Below are positions 9,331 through 19,170 of a stretch of DNA of 64,000 bases, piece after piece. Source of the stretch: Primulina eburnea (lineage: Eukaryota; Streptophyta; Magnoliopsida; Lamiales; Gesneriaceae); contig NC_133104.1 in the NCBI RefSeq assembly GCF_022965805.1, positions 36,934,682 to 36,998,681 on the forward strand. The letters run 5' to 3'. Numbering within the stretch: the first letter of the stretch is position 1; each line of letters begins with the position of its first letter. The position numbers and the translations under genes were made by a program. Below the pieces are notes generated by a model, which was given only the letters and a program-made list of their open reading frames with translations, did no database searches and had not been told where the DNA came from.

Positions 9331-12109
9331 TTGAAGTATATATATTTGGGTGATAATGAGACCTTGCCAGTGATCATCTCGAAGGGTTTGACTGAAGAAC
9401 AAGAAGAGCGGTTAGCCACACTCATTAAAGAGCACAAAACTGCAATTGGTTGGACTCTCGCAGATATCAATGGCATAAGACCTCCTATTTGCATGCATAG
9501 AATTCATTTGGAAAATTAGGCCAAACCAATAAGAGAATTCCAAAGAAAACTGAATTTGGTGATGAAGGAAGTGATAATGAAAGAAATCCTAAAACTTTTA
9601 GAGGAAGGGATAATATATCATATCTCTGATAGTAAGTGGGTGAGTCCGATCCATGTCATACCAAATAAAACAGGTATCACTGTGGTAAGAAATCAAAATG
9701 GTGAGTTGGTCCCAATGAGGGTGAAAAATGGATGGCGTATGGTTATTGACTTTCGAAAGCTTAATTTAGCTACTAGAAATGATCATTTTCCCTTGGTTTT
9801 TATTTATCAGACTTTGGAAAGACTTGCTGGAAGAACTTATTTTTTTTTCTTGATGGATTTTCAGGTTATTATCAGATAGTCATTGCTCAAAAGGATCAGG
9901 AGAAGACGACTTTTACATGCCCTTTCAGAACGCTTGCCTACAGAAGAATGCCTTTTGGACTTTGTAATGCTCCAGGTACGTATCAAATGTGCTTTCTTAG
10001 TATCTTTTCTGAATATATTGAGAAATGCATTGAAGTATTTATGGATGATTTCACTGTCTATAGGGATTCGTCTGACAACTGTTTGAATCATTTGTCCAAG
10101 ATTTTGAAAAGGTGCATGGAAACCAATTTGGTTTTTAATTATGAAAAATGTCATTTCATGATGACGGAAGGAATTGTGTTGGGACATGTTGTCTCCTCTA
10201 GGGGAATCGAAGTTGATAAAGTCAAGGTTGAAATAATCAATAACTTACCATTCCCTACTAACGTTAAGGAAATTCGAGGTTTTCTTGGACATGCAGGTTT
10301 TTACCGCATGTTTATTAAGAATTTCTCTAAGGTTGCTCACTCAATGTCCAAGTTACTCCAAAAGGATACGCCTTTCAACTTTGGGGAAGATTGCAAGGAA
10401 ACTTTTGACAAACTAATGAACGTGTTGACCATAGAGCCCATAATCCAGCCACCTGACTGGAATCTGCCTTTTGAAATCATGTGTGATGCAAGCAGTTATG
10501 CGGTGGGATCTGTTCTAGGCCAGAGAATTGACAAAGATGAGTCATGTCATATATTATGCTTCAAAAACATTAGATCATGCGCATTGCAACTATACCACTA
10601 CGGAAATAGAGCTCTTAGCTATTGTTTTTGCCCTAGATAAATTTTGATCACATTTGCTTAACTCTAAAGTAATTGTGTTTTCTGATCATGTAGCATTGAA
10701 ATATCTACGGACCAAAAAGGAGTCAAAACCGAGGTTGATAAGATGTATACTCTTATTTCAAGAGTTCGACATCAAAATCAAGGATCGAAAAGGAACTGAA
10801 CACCCAGTCGCTGATCATATAAGCAGACTGGTGAAAGACGAAGATGTTTTGCCTATTTCTGAAATTTTTCCAGATCAGCAATTGTTTGAAGTGAAAGGTA
10901 CGAATCCTTCGTATGCAGACATTGGTAATTATTTGGTCACCGAAGTTTTACCTAACACTCTTAGTAAATCCCGCAAAGTAAAGATTCATTGTGAAGCAAA
11001 ATATTATGTATGGATGAACCTTATTTATGGAAGTTTTGTGTTGATCAAGTGATTAGGAGATGTGCTCCTGAAAATGAACATAAATCAATTTTGGTTTTTT
11101 GTCATAATTACGCATGTGGTGGTCATTTTGGACCAAAACGAACGGCTAGAAAAATTTTGGATGGCAGGCTATATTGGGAACACTGTTTAAATATGTCTAT
11201 ATGTTCTGTAAAAGCTGTGAGCGATACCAGAGAACAAGTTCATTGTCTCATAGAAACGAAATGCCCCATAACCCAATTCTTATATGCGATGTTTTCGATA
11301 TTTGGGGCATAGACTTCATGGGACCGTTCCCTTCATCGGGAGACTATCTTTACATACTGCTGACAGTTGATTATGTTTTGAAGTGGGTGGAAGCAAAACC
11401 CATTAGGACTAATGATTCTAAAGTGGTTGCAAATTTTATCAAGTCTAATATTTTCAGCAGATTTGGAAGGGCGCTAATAAGTGATCAAGGAACCCATTTT
11501 TGCAATCAAATAATTGAAGCGTTGTTGAAGAAATATTGATACATCATAGAGTGGCCACTGCCTATCATCCACAAACAAATGGCCAGGCCGAAGTTTCCAA
11601 TCGGGAGATCAAGTCTATCCTAGCAAAGACCGTCAATCCGGGAAGAAAAGATTGGAGCCTTCGTCTAGATGATGCACTTTGGGCTTATCATATGGCATAC
11701 GAAACTCCACTAGGGATGTCCCCTTACAGGTTAGTCTTTGGAAAAACGTGTCATTTGTCTTTGGAAATTGAACATAAAACCTATTGTGCGGTCAAACACT
11801 GAAATATGGACTTGGAAGAAGCAGACGAATCGACAAAGTTGCAACTACAAGAGTTGGAGGAGATAAGGTTGGAAGCATATGATAATTCAAAAAATTACAA
11901 AGAGAAAACGAAGTTGTTTCACGACAATTCAATTTTTGCGAAAACAATTAATTGTCGTCCAATAAGTATTGTTGTACAATTCTCGGCTAAAGCTCATGCT
12001 AGGTAAGCTTATTTCTCAATGGATTGGACCGTTTGTTGTTAATCATTTGTTCCCTTATGGTGCAGTGGAAATCAAGAGTTTGGATACTGATAAAATTTTC
12101 AATGTGAAT
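9331..12109 (+). pseudogene. Athila-lineage Ty3 pol (RT, RNase H, integrase), decayed
   Basis: Domains in normal order. First, a pre-RT segment with TAIGWTLADINGIRPPICMH, typical of the Athila lineage. RT follows from 9540 (WVSPIHVIPNK, NGWRMVIDFRKLN, MPFGLCNAPGTYQ, catalytic motif FMDDF near 10040). RNase H follows from about 10460 (FEIMCDASSYAVGSVLG, then VALKYL and VADHISRL). Integrase covers 11080-11800, with a zinc-finger-like H/H segment, catalytic DFMGPF and ISDQGTHF, and [18 protein letters not shown] carrying the glutamate. Breaks: TAG at 9517-9519, a frameshift at a run of nine T near 9840-9848, and later frameshifts or stops near 10640, 11050, 11250, 11537 and 11802. A solo LTR at 12110 splits its C-terminus. 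It cannot encode an active polyprotein. Confidence 0.9.
12105..12109. repeat. Target-site duplication, left (TGAAT)
   Basis: TGAAT directly before the solo LTR matches TGAAT at 13591-13595 directly after it. A five-base duplication is normal for LTR element integration. Confidence 0.9.
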
Positions 12110-13236
12110 TGTAATGACCCGTTCCAGAATCACCTACTAATCAAGAACTAAGCATGCAACTTAACTTAATTAATAACAATCAGAGATAATAGCGGAAAAG
12201 GTCAACAAATGATAGTTATACAACCCCATCGAAAATCCATAACAACTCAGAATGAAAAGAAAGTATACGATACAACCATAACGAATCAAAGAGTACTGAA
12301 TAAATAACTCCACCGGCTACTCAACGTCCTCCTCCTCCTTCTGAGCCATCCAACCTGAGGCCTGCCCCGTGGAAATGGGGTGTCCAAGATAAACAAAACC
12401 GAGGACGTGAGCGATAAGAACGCCCAGTACAAAAGCATGAGTATACAAACCTATATGAAATGCACATGCTATGATATGATACCAGGGTAGTCAAGAAACA
12501 GGAATCACAAAAGATCTCAAAATGCTCAGTCTAGAGGCGCCAAGTGGATAGTGCCGCGCGGTCCTACCTCTGGGTCACTGCATCCACTGCAAGAACAGAC
12601 GTGGACCTAAAATGTCCCGGATCACCGAAGCCCTCCCGACCCGTCGGCCACTGTGTACTCTCGGTGTCCATGCGTCCACAAGACAAGACAGGGCTGAGCG
12701 GCCCCACAAGATATATATAGCTTATCTCGAAAGGGATACAGCTCAACAGTAAAGGCTATCTCGAAGGAGATACGGCTCAACATGAAATGCAACATGCATC
12801 ATAAATCGTGACATAATAGCATGCATCATATGACATATAACAATGCACCACATAATCATGCAACACATATAAGAATGTATACTCGACCAGGATATCTCGG
12901 ATAGTACTTTCGTACCTCTATCACAGCAATCCTAATCCACTGGAATAACCAGACAACAGGTTTAGTCCAAGCCTATTCATCAAGTGAAAACCATCACTAA
13001 AACTTATCTACCAGACTTAACTAGATAATCCTGAGATAATACTGATACAATTCCAAACCTTCGTCCGTCGCTAGCCCACTGATGCCGCTAGCTCCCAACT
13101 AGAGCACAGCTCCGCTACAAGACCAGCAGCTCCCCGCTAGTGCCCGAACCTCGGAAAAAGACTAGAATCTCACAGAAACGACTGAAATGCTATGGAACTC
13201 TCTGAATTGGCGAGTCACAAATGAAGCCTCGCGCCT

Positions 13237-13246
13237 CTATTTATAG
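13237..13246 (-). promoter_or_regulatory. TATA box of the solo LTR
   Basis: CTATAAATAG on the minus strand. The nearest copy of the palindromic repeat lies eight bases upstream of it. Confidence 0.8.
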
Positions 13247-13253
13247 CTAATGT

Positions 13254-13512
13254 TCGGACGATCCGAACCATTTCGGAAGCTCCGATCCGGCACACTTCGG
13301 ACGGTCCGAACTCTGATCGGACGATCCGATCCTTGCATGACTTCCACGAGTACAGCCACCTGTCTCGGACGATCCGAACCCCAATCGGATGATCCGAACC
13401 TTACCACGTGTCCAGAACCCTTCCACGTGTCCAGCCACCTGTCTCGGACGGTCCGACACTGGCTCGGACGATCCGAACTCATCGGACGATCCGAACTCAT
13501 CGGACGATCCGA
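13254..13512. repeat. Array of nine TCGGACGATCCGA-type palindromes
   Basis: Near-identical 13-mers start at 13254, 13297, 13317, 13365, 13385, 13444, 13464, 13482 and 13500. Most read TCGGACGATCCGA. Variants carry a G for A in the centre (CGGTCC) or a T (GGATGATCC), mostly keeping the dyad arms TCGGA/TCCGA. Spacing varies (18-59 bp), so this is not a simple satellite. The array lies just upstream of the LTR TATA box. Confidence 0.9.
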
Positions 13513-13590
13513 ACTTGTTCGGTCCTTCCGATCCCACCGAAAATATAATTAATCCGATAATTAACTCAAATTAGGAATCGGGTTACTACA

Positions 13591-13783
13591 TGAATGGACA
13601 TCGATCGAAGGTGTTTCACTAGGATGAAAGGGTGGCAAACATGCTCGAACTTGAGTTGGAAAAACCACACTATTCGAAAGTTTAAAGGGAAGAAAATTGT
13701 CGAGCATAACGACGTAAAAAAATTGATCATTTGGTAGGCAACCCAAATTTTTGTTCTTAAAATTTATAAGTTGTTACTTTTGG
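13591..13783 (+). pseudogene. Tail of the Athila-type element after the solo LTR
   Basis: Opens with the second TGAAT and continues the interrupted element. Short broken frames follow; no domain can be named. Included to show that the host element resumes here. Confidence 0.45.
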
Positions 13784-14040
13784 GCAGAAGAGGTCTTTTC
13801 ATAAGACATGATCACACTTTATAAGAAAACTTCTGATGGTTAAAAAAAGGGATTCTAAACGCAGATGAAGTCTTTTAACAAGACGTGATCACACCTCGTT
13901 CGTATACTTCCTCTGTAGCCCCAACACAGTAGATGTCTTTCGACAAGGCGTGATCCAATCCTTTGTTTTTTTTAATTGGCAAAACACAGCAGATATATTC
14001 GACTAAGGCGTGATCACGCCCTACCCGAATACCTCTTCTG
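13784..14040 (+). repeat. Four degenerate direct repeats with GTGATCAC core
   Basis: Units containing AAGACATGATCACA, AAGACGTGATCACA, AAGGCGTGATCCAA and AAGGCGTGATCACG, each preceded by a GCAGAWGWRGTCTTT-like segment, occur at about 13786, 13862, 13926 and 13990 (periods about 64-76 bp). Noncoding, probably the 3' untranslated repeats of the Athila-type element. Confidence 0.7.
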
Positions 14041-14629
14041 ATGTGAAACAAAACAAAAGGGTTTGCGAATAGAAATTAAATAAATAAAATTGAAGTAATT
14101 GGATTAAAATAAATTAGGTGTTTACACTTTCCTTACCCTATTTTCGTTTTCCCTTCTCAATTTCTCACAGGCTTCCTCTTCTTCTTCATCGACATCCATC
14201 TCTCGGTCATGCACACCAGGCCACGGCGCACCGATATCATCTTTACACCAGCCCACTTCGCAACCACCTTCGCACAACACCATCTCTTCACCACAACATC
14301 TCCCAGATCCATTCCACAACAGTGCACGGAACACCGACCGCATCTCCCACCACACCGTTCGGCCACCAGCCTACCTTCGCACGACCATCTTCTCGCTCAA
14401 CCACCGGTACCATTCCACCGCATCATCTCGCACAGCCGCCACACCACTCTAGGTGATATCTTCTTCCTTGATATAAAAATTCCTTGATTCTCACCGCATC
14501 ATCTCGCACAGTCCTGTTAAATTATTCGTTTCACTAGCAATTGGATATCATTGTGTGCGCCTATTATTTTACTTGTTTGTATTTGTGTTTGTGACCCATG
14601 TCTATTGTTGGTTGTTGGAGAATCGTGTG
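14041..14629 (+). other. Pyrimidine-rich stretch, no supportable gene
   Basis: From 14118 to 14460 the + strand is rich in C and A with CACC and CCAC words. Open frames in several phases would give His/Pro/Thr-rich chains, a composition effect rather than a protein signal. It may be the 5' leader of the ORF1-like segment that begins at about 14655. Confidence 0.4.
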
Positions 14630-15161
14630 GAGTAGTATAATTTGTTGATAGAATGTATCGGGGTTCTCAAACATCGCATAAGCAAGTCGACAACCCAAGT
14701 TCTTCGTTGGGGTCAACTAACGATCATACCAACACACCTTCGTCGGGGCGAAAAAGGGCTAGAATGGGAAAGTGGATGAATGTCTTACCACCTGCCGATT
14801 CGGATTTGCATGGACAATTTAACTTTCACTAGGAAAACTAAAAAGAATAGGTATAAGACACTATGTCAAAAACAAATCATCCTCTGCAAATATATTCATC
14901 ACCCGACCTTGGAAGTTTTAAATATTCGAACAAAGGTGTTTGAGTTAATCAACAATATTGGGTGGGCGTCTTACTTTGCAATCACTTGTCATGACTATAT
15001 TGAACTTGTGCGTGAGTTTTATGCAACGTTCGAATTCATAAAACCTGACAACTTCACGCTCTCCAGCCCAGGGGTAGTCCGATTTCGGTTGATGGGTAAC
15101 ACTTTTAAATTCTCGATCACTGAACTTAATCTTGCTTTTGTTTTTATCACCGAGGACTTAT
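14630..15161 (+). pseudogene. Athila ORF1-like segment, left arm of an inverted repeat
   Basis: Starts near MYRGSQTSHKQVDNPSSS (14654). A shift follows after about 170 nt, then a second frame reads TFTRKTKKNRYK, YIHHPTLEVLNIRTKVFEL and VRFRLMGNTFKFSITELNLA. The last piece resembles the ATHILA ORF1/gag-like family of plant retroelements. The same sequence occurs inverted at 15736-16275 with roughly 90% identity by eye. This copy ends at about 15161, just after TTTATCACCGAGGA. Confidence 0.65.
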
Positions 15162-15186
15162 GGATTCACGTGGGTGGAGGCTCACG

Positions 15187-16275
15187 TTAATCCAAAGGCT
15201 CAGGCGAGTTATCTGATTCACAATGGGTATGGCTGGAACGTGCCACTGCAGTACCTGGTGGACAAAAAGAGAAAACTCCATGGAATTGTTCTATTAGTCC
15301 AATATTTTCTAAACAACGCAAATCCAAAGGCTCCATAGAACAAGCGACTTGAAGATCATTAGTATTGACATCAATCAAATTCAAGTTAACAGCAAGTGCA
15401 GTGATCAAAGAACCAAGAATCATATGACATTTATGTGCTACCACACCAACGAATTGGGAAAATAACCAATGGCCAAGATTCACTTTAATTCGATTTTGCA
15501 TACACCACAGGGAAAAAAATTCAGCTTTCGTCAACACACCTACAGAATACTTACGACCCGAAAAAGTAAAAGCAAAGAACCTATGAATAAATTTCATGTT
15601 GGATTATGTAGATGATAATCTTTGGGTTTACTTGGGTCGTAGTTGTTTTGTGTGGAACAAGCTCGATAGAAGGCAATGGGATTAAATTGATCATGAAAAT
15701 CACATGCACTAGTCAAATACTCATCAGTGTTTGCAAAATCCTCGGTGATAAAACCTAAAGCAAGATTAAGTTCAGGGATCGAGAATTTAAAAGGGTTACC
15801 CATCAACCGAAATCGGACTACCCATGTCCCCTGGGATGGAGAGCGTGAAGTTGTCAGGTTTTATGAATTCGAACGTTGCATAAAACTCACGCACAAGTTG
15901 AATATAGAATGGGCAAGTGATTGCAAAGTAAGGCGTTCACCCAATATTATTGATTAACTCAAACACCTCTGTTCGAATATTTAAAACTTCCAAGGTCGGG
16001 TGATGAATATATTTGCAAGGAATGATTTGTTTTGGACATAGTGCCTTATACCTATCCTTTTCAGTTTTTCTAGTGAAGGTTAAGTGTCCATGTAAATCCG
16101 AATCACAGGTGGTAAAGACATTCATCTCCTTTCCCATTCTAGCCTTTTTTTGCTTCAGCGAAGGTGTGTTGGTATGATCGTGAGCTGATCCCGACGAAGA
16201 ACTTGGGTTGTCGACTTGCTTATGCGATGCTTGAGAACCCTAGCGCGTTCTATCAATAAATTATACTATTTAACA
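15187..16275 (-). pseudogene. Athila ORF1-like segment, minus strand, longer copy
   Basis: On the minus strand the order is a start region near 16260-16190, then HLTFTRKTEKDRYKALCPKQ, HPTLEVLNIRTEVFEL, GNPFKFSIPELNLALGFITE, FYRACSTQNNYDPSKP, FIHRFFAFTFSGRKYSVGVL, and VNLGHWLFSQFVGVVAHKCH. It keeps about 600 nt of ORF1 that the left arm lacks. The frame breaks several times. The family is an ATHILA ORF1-type gag-like protein; the match is from remembered family features, so moderate. Confidence 0.65.
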
Positions 16276-16579
16276 CGATTATCCCATGAAGTTTGGCTTC
16301 ACCATAAAGACCCCTCTTCAATAATAATAAGATAGTATGATAAACATGATATTGTAAATAATACTGAAAATGATTGAATAATCAAGAAAACAAATAATGA
16401 TATGATGAAACAAACAATAACCGAGTTATTATGATACCAATTCAAATGCATGAATTAAATCTAATTTTTCAAACCGGAATAAGAGTTTGTGATTAAAACA
16501 GAAGCATTAGAAAACCGAATTACAAAGAGGAAACATAAACATATCAATGAAGAGAAACCAAAAGGCAAGAAGGCATTAC
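16276..16579. other. Noncoding, no gene seen
   Basis: AT-rich DNA between the ORF1-like inverted repeat and the kinase fragment. I looked on the minus strand for the next MAP3K exon downstream of 16580 and did not find one. Confidence 0.45.
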
Positions 16580-16842
16580 CCACTTTGTACCATAGTGCCG
16601 AACTATATTTACATGTTCAAACTGACTTAGATGAGCAATTTCCTAAAAAGACATGAGAAAAAAAATAATATTAAAGATGTAAATAAACAAATATAAATTC
16701 ATACAAATCAGTCATTACAAGAAATTAGAAAATAATGATGAAGTTCAGAAAAAGCATTTAGGGTTGGTTACACAACCTGTTCAAGTTGGATAATAATTCG
16801 TTGCTTTCCCCCATCTCCTTCTGGATCAAGCAAAGATACTTC
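16580..16842 (-). pseudogene. MEKK-like MAP3K kinase-domain fragment, two exons
   Basis: Two adjacent exons on the minus strand with AG/GT borders. Exon a is 16777-16842 (22 codons): EVSLLDPEGDGG..QLEQ. Exon b is 16580-16642 (21 codons): EIAHLSQFEHVNIVRHYGTK. Together they match the N-lobe of plant MEKK1-type MAP kinase kinase kinases, just after the ATP-binding lysine, through helix C with its glutamate (QLEQE). Exon limits fall where the plant genes have them, and frame is kept across the 134-nt intron. The glycine loop exon, catalytic loop and activation segment are absent from both flanks. The fragment is thus a gene relic or a piece moved by a transposon. Residues differing from the usual pattern (H in EIAHLSQ, W at the exon end) suggest relaxed constraint. 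Confidence 0.78.
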
Positions 16843-17657
16843 CTTCACAAACAAAAAGAATTCATTAAGACAATCATAGCAAACTAATTAAATAAATTTG
16901 CAATTCTCTTATCGCTCCAATTTGCAAAATTTGTACTATAATATGAACAGATTATATCTATCCAAAGCCCAAAATGTTTGTGCCTAGGCTCAAGGCACAA
17001 AGAGAGCCTGCATTTTCGCGTAGAGATGCTGCCCTGTAGGTCAAAATAATCATCAAGGCTTGGTGTAGTTCTGTTGACTTTCTGCATAATCAATAGTTGG
17101 ACATTCATCTTCTTCCAAACCTTGAAACAATTGTTTTTACTAATTCCTCCCAACTAAAAATAACCAAAATTCCACCGCCATCCCTCAAGATGCAACAACA
17201 TTTACTTCTCACATTCCATTAATCATTAACATTCTCTACCTATCTATCCTGCAATATATGAATCAACTGAGCTTTCTATTCTGTTGGTGGCATGTGGTAG
17301 TTTTATAATAGAAAGTGCAATTATATTTAAATCCTGTGCACTTTCTTTTCTTAAAATTTTCAAATGGTCCTAAGAGACATCATTCATATCTTGTTCTATT
17401 CTATAATTTGAATGTATTCCAAACCATCACTGAAAAACATATTTTGCAAATGCACATGAGTAAATGATTCAACATGGAGCAAAATAAAGTTTTCTTTGTA
17501 ATGTAAGCACAAAACATATTTAGTAGAGAACAAAATTCCAGAATGAGGAGAACTCATGCAAATGCGCTTTTGACTAAATCATTCTTAGTACATGTTTTTA
17601 AAAATAAGATGAGCATTATTGCACTAGAAGCCAAAATAACTCGTATACTTGTATATA
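16843..17657. other. Noncoding, no gene supported
   Basis: A minus-strand open frame at 16884-17153 has no domain I recognise and no partner exon with matching splice sites. The rest is AT-rich. Confidence 0.4.
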
Positions 17658-17689
17658 ACTACGAAAAAACGGTATGATTGACGACGATT

Positions 17690-18545
17690 ACTTGATAAAC
17701 GGTCGTTAAATTTGCGACGGTTTTGTTGAACCGTCGTTAAAATAGCGACAGTTTATTATAAAACCGTCGCAAAAGGAAATAAGCCACGATTTATAAAAAC
17801 CCGTCGCTATTTTAAAGACGGTTAACTGTAAACGTTGCTAATATTGCGACTGATTAAAATAAACCGTCGCAATTTTGAGCGACGGGTTTTTTAACCGTAG
17901 GATTTGGCGACGTCTATTTAAGTTTGTCGCCATACTAGGCGACGGTTTTTTAGTAGACCGTCGCTCTTAGCGATCGTATTCAAACACCGTCGCCATTTCA
18001 ACAATAAACGATAGAATAAGCGACGGTAATGATATTAAGCGTCGTTATTTTAGCGACGGTGCAATACAACCGTTGTTTTCTTAAATAAGCGACGGTTTCA
18101 AAAACTGATTACCATAACCGGTCGCCATATGTGCGACGGAATAGTAAATCCGTCGCTATGTGCGACGGTAAATACATACCCGTCGCTATTTACGACTGTC
18201 TTATAAAACAGTCGCCAAAGGCGACGGTTTAAAATAACCCGTCGCCAAATGGATCGACGACAGTTTGAGATAAACCGTCGCTCATGGAGACAGTTTGACT
18301 CAAAAACCTGTCTCCCGTAGCGACGGTGTTTTAAAACCCGTCGCTAGTTCTCTGTAATATATACCCGTCGCTATTTGCGACTGTCTTATGTAACAGTCGC
18401 CAAAAGCGACAGTTTAATATAAACCGTCGCCGATTTCGACTGGATCGACGACGGTTTGAAATAAACCGTCGCATAGGGAGACGGTTTGACTCAAAAACCG
18501 TCTCTTGTAGCGACGGTGTTTTAAAACCGTCGCTAGTCCTCTTTA
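17690..18545. repeat. Subterminal GCGACGGTTT/AAACCGTCGC inverted-repeat array
   Basis: About forty occurrences of the octamer family GCGACGGT / ACCGTCGC alternate in orientation, each pair enclosing 10-20 bases, so the whole block can fold into serial hairpins. Within it a unit of about 180 bp is duplicated (about 18180-18355 and 18362-18545), recognised by the order CCCGTCGCTATTT, CGACTGTCTTAT, a GGATCGACGAC block, then a GTTTGACTCAAAAAC block. Such motifs bind transposase in characterised CACTA systems; the function here is inferred from family. Confidence 0.88.
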
Positions 18546-18975
18546 AATACCGAACATTTTCTTCAGCGTTTTTTGCCTTTCTTCTCTGGTAGTAGCGACA
18601 TTCTATCAATTCTTCACAGTTTCGGTTATTTAATTATGTACTAACTTGTTTTCGTATTAATTTCGTAGATTTGCTTGTGGGTCTGATATTGCAGCGTTAC
18701 GTGGATCTGCATAGCTTCACGCACGTCAGGTTTTTAAATCGTTTTCTTTACAAAATTTAATATTTCATTTGAATTCGTGCGTAGGAGTTTGTTTATGAAT
18801 TGTAGCGTTATGAATTTTAGCGTAGTGTTTTATTCAATCTGTAAATTATGCATGATTTTCTTTTATTAGATAATTAAGTTAATGTTATTTTTGTAGATAT
18901 TTATTTAAATTTTCGTTTGATTGTTTTTGATAATAAATTTTAAATAAATTAATATTTAAACAATTGTAAGGTTAA

Positions 18976-19170
18976 ATGGATAACACAGATAGAAGTTTGA
19001 TTTATCGTAGGTTGGAGAATGGGTTCTTAAGTGGTCAATTTTGTGTTGATGTTGAGACATTTGTGTCATTTGCACTAAGTTATCCAGAGTGTCTATTGAA
19101 TGGGAAATTACGATGTCCATGCAACCGTAAGAAGTGTCAAAACAAAAGTTTGAGGATGCCGAGACTGTAA
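18976..19170 (+). CDS. CACTA transposase-associated domain (N-terminus, truncated)
   Basis: 64 residues beginning MDNTDRSLIYRRLENGFLSG, with VETFVSFALSYPECLLNGK and a cysteine cluster CPCNRKKCQNKS. This is the layout of the zinc-binding transposase-associated domain at the N-terminus of plant En/Spm transposases: a DKSWMY-like start, an acidic mid-part, then CPC..C. In intact elements the histidine-containing end of the domain and the DDE transposase follow. Here the frame ends after LRMPRL and no catalytic region follows, so the product cannot transpose anything. Confidence 0.8.
   Translation: MDNTDRSLIYRRLENGFLSGQFCVDVETFVSFALSYPECLLNGKLRCPCNRKKCQNKSLRMPRL

Larger units (their letters stand above)
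12110..13590 (-). mobile_element. Solo LTR, minus orientation, inserted in Athila pol
   Basis: 1481 bp from TGTAATGACCCG to GGGTTACTACA, flanked by TGAAT on both sides, with no internal domain. It is therefore a solo LTR left by LTR-LTR recombination. Read on the minus strand it begins TGTAGTAACCCG, then a U3 with an array of near-perfect palindromes (13254-13512), then a TATA box CTATAAATAG (rc of 13237-13246), then the transcribed part, ending CGGGTCATTACA. The style matches long chromovirus-type LTRs. It interrupts the pol C-terminal region between codons for a FNVN segment and the remaining tail. Confidence 0.93.
17658..19170 (+). mobile_element. CACTA (En/Spm) element, 5' end, truncated
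   Basis: The left end, AACTACGAAAAAACGG (17658-17673), is a degraded version of the CACTACAAGAAAAA terminus. A long block of short inverted GCGACGG/CCGTCGC motifs follows, typical of CACTA subterminal regions, then a leader and the transposase-associated domain at 18976. After 19170 no transposase (TNP2) sequence is found and no right terminus is seen, so the element is cut off. Confidence 0.8.

Noticed and set aside
13237..13552. Three overlapping open frames with Arg/Ser/Asp repeats
   Set aside because: They are translations of the TCGGACGATCCGA array in an LTR, which lacks stops in several frames. Not proteins.
14118..14487. Overlapping open frames rich in His, Pro and Thr
   Set aside because: Several frames are open at once because the DNA is C/A-rich. 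Composition effect, no domain.
16884..17153. Extra MAP3K exon upstream of the fragment on -
   Set aside because: The frame shows neither the glycine-rich loop nor the catalytic lysine context expected before EVSLLD, and no donor fits.
17690..18545. Possible MITE cluster or CRISPR-like short repeats
   Set aside because: Alternating inverted motifs next to a CACTA terminus and transposase-associated domain are explained as the CACTA subterminal region.
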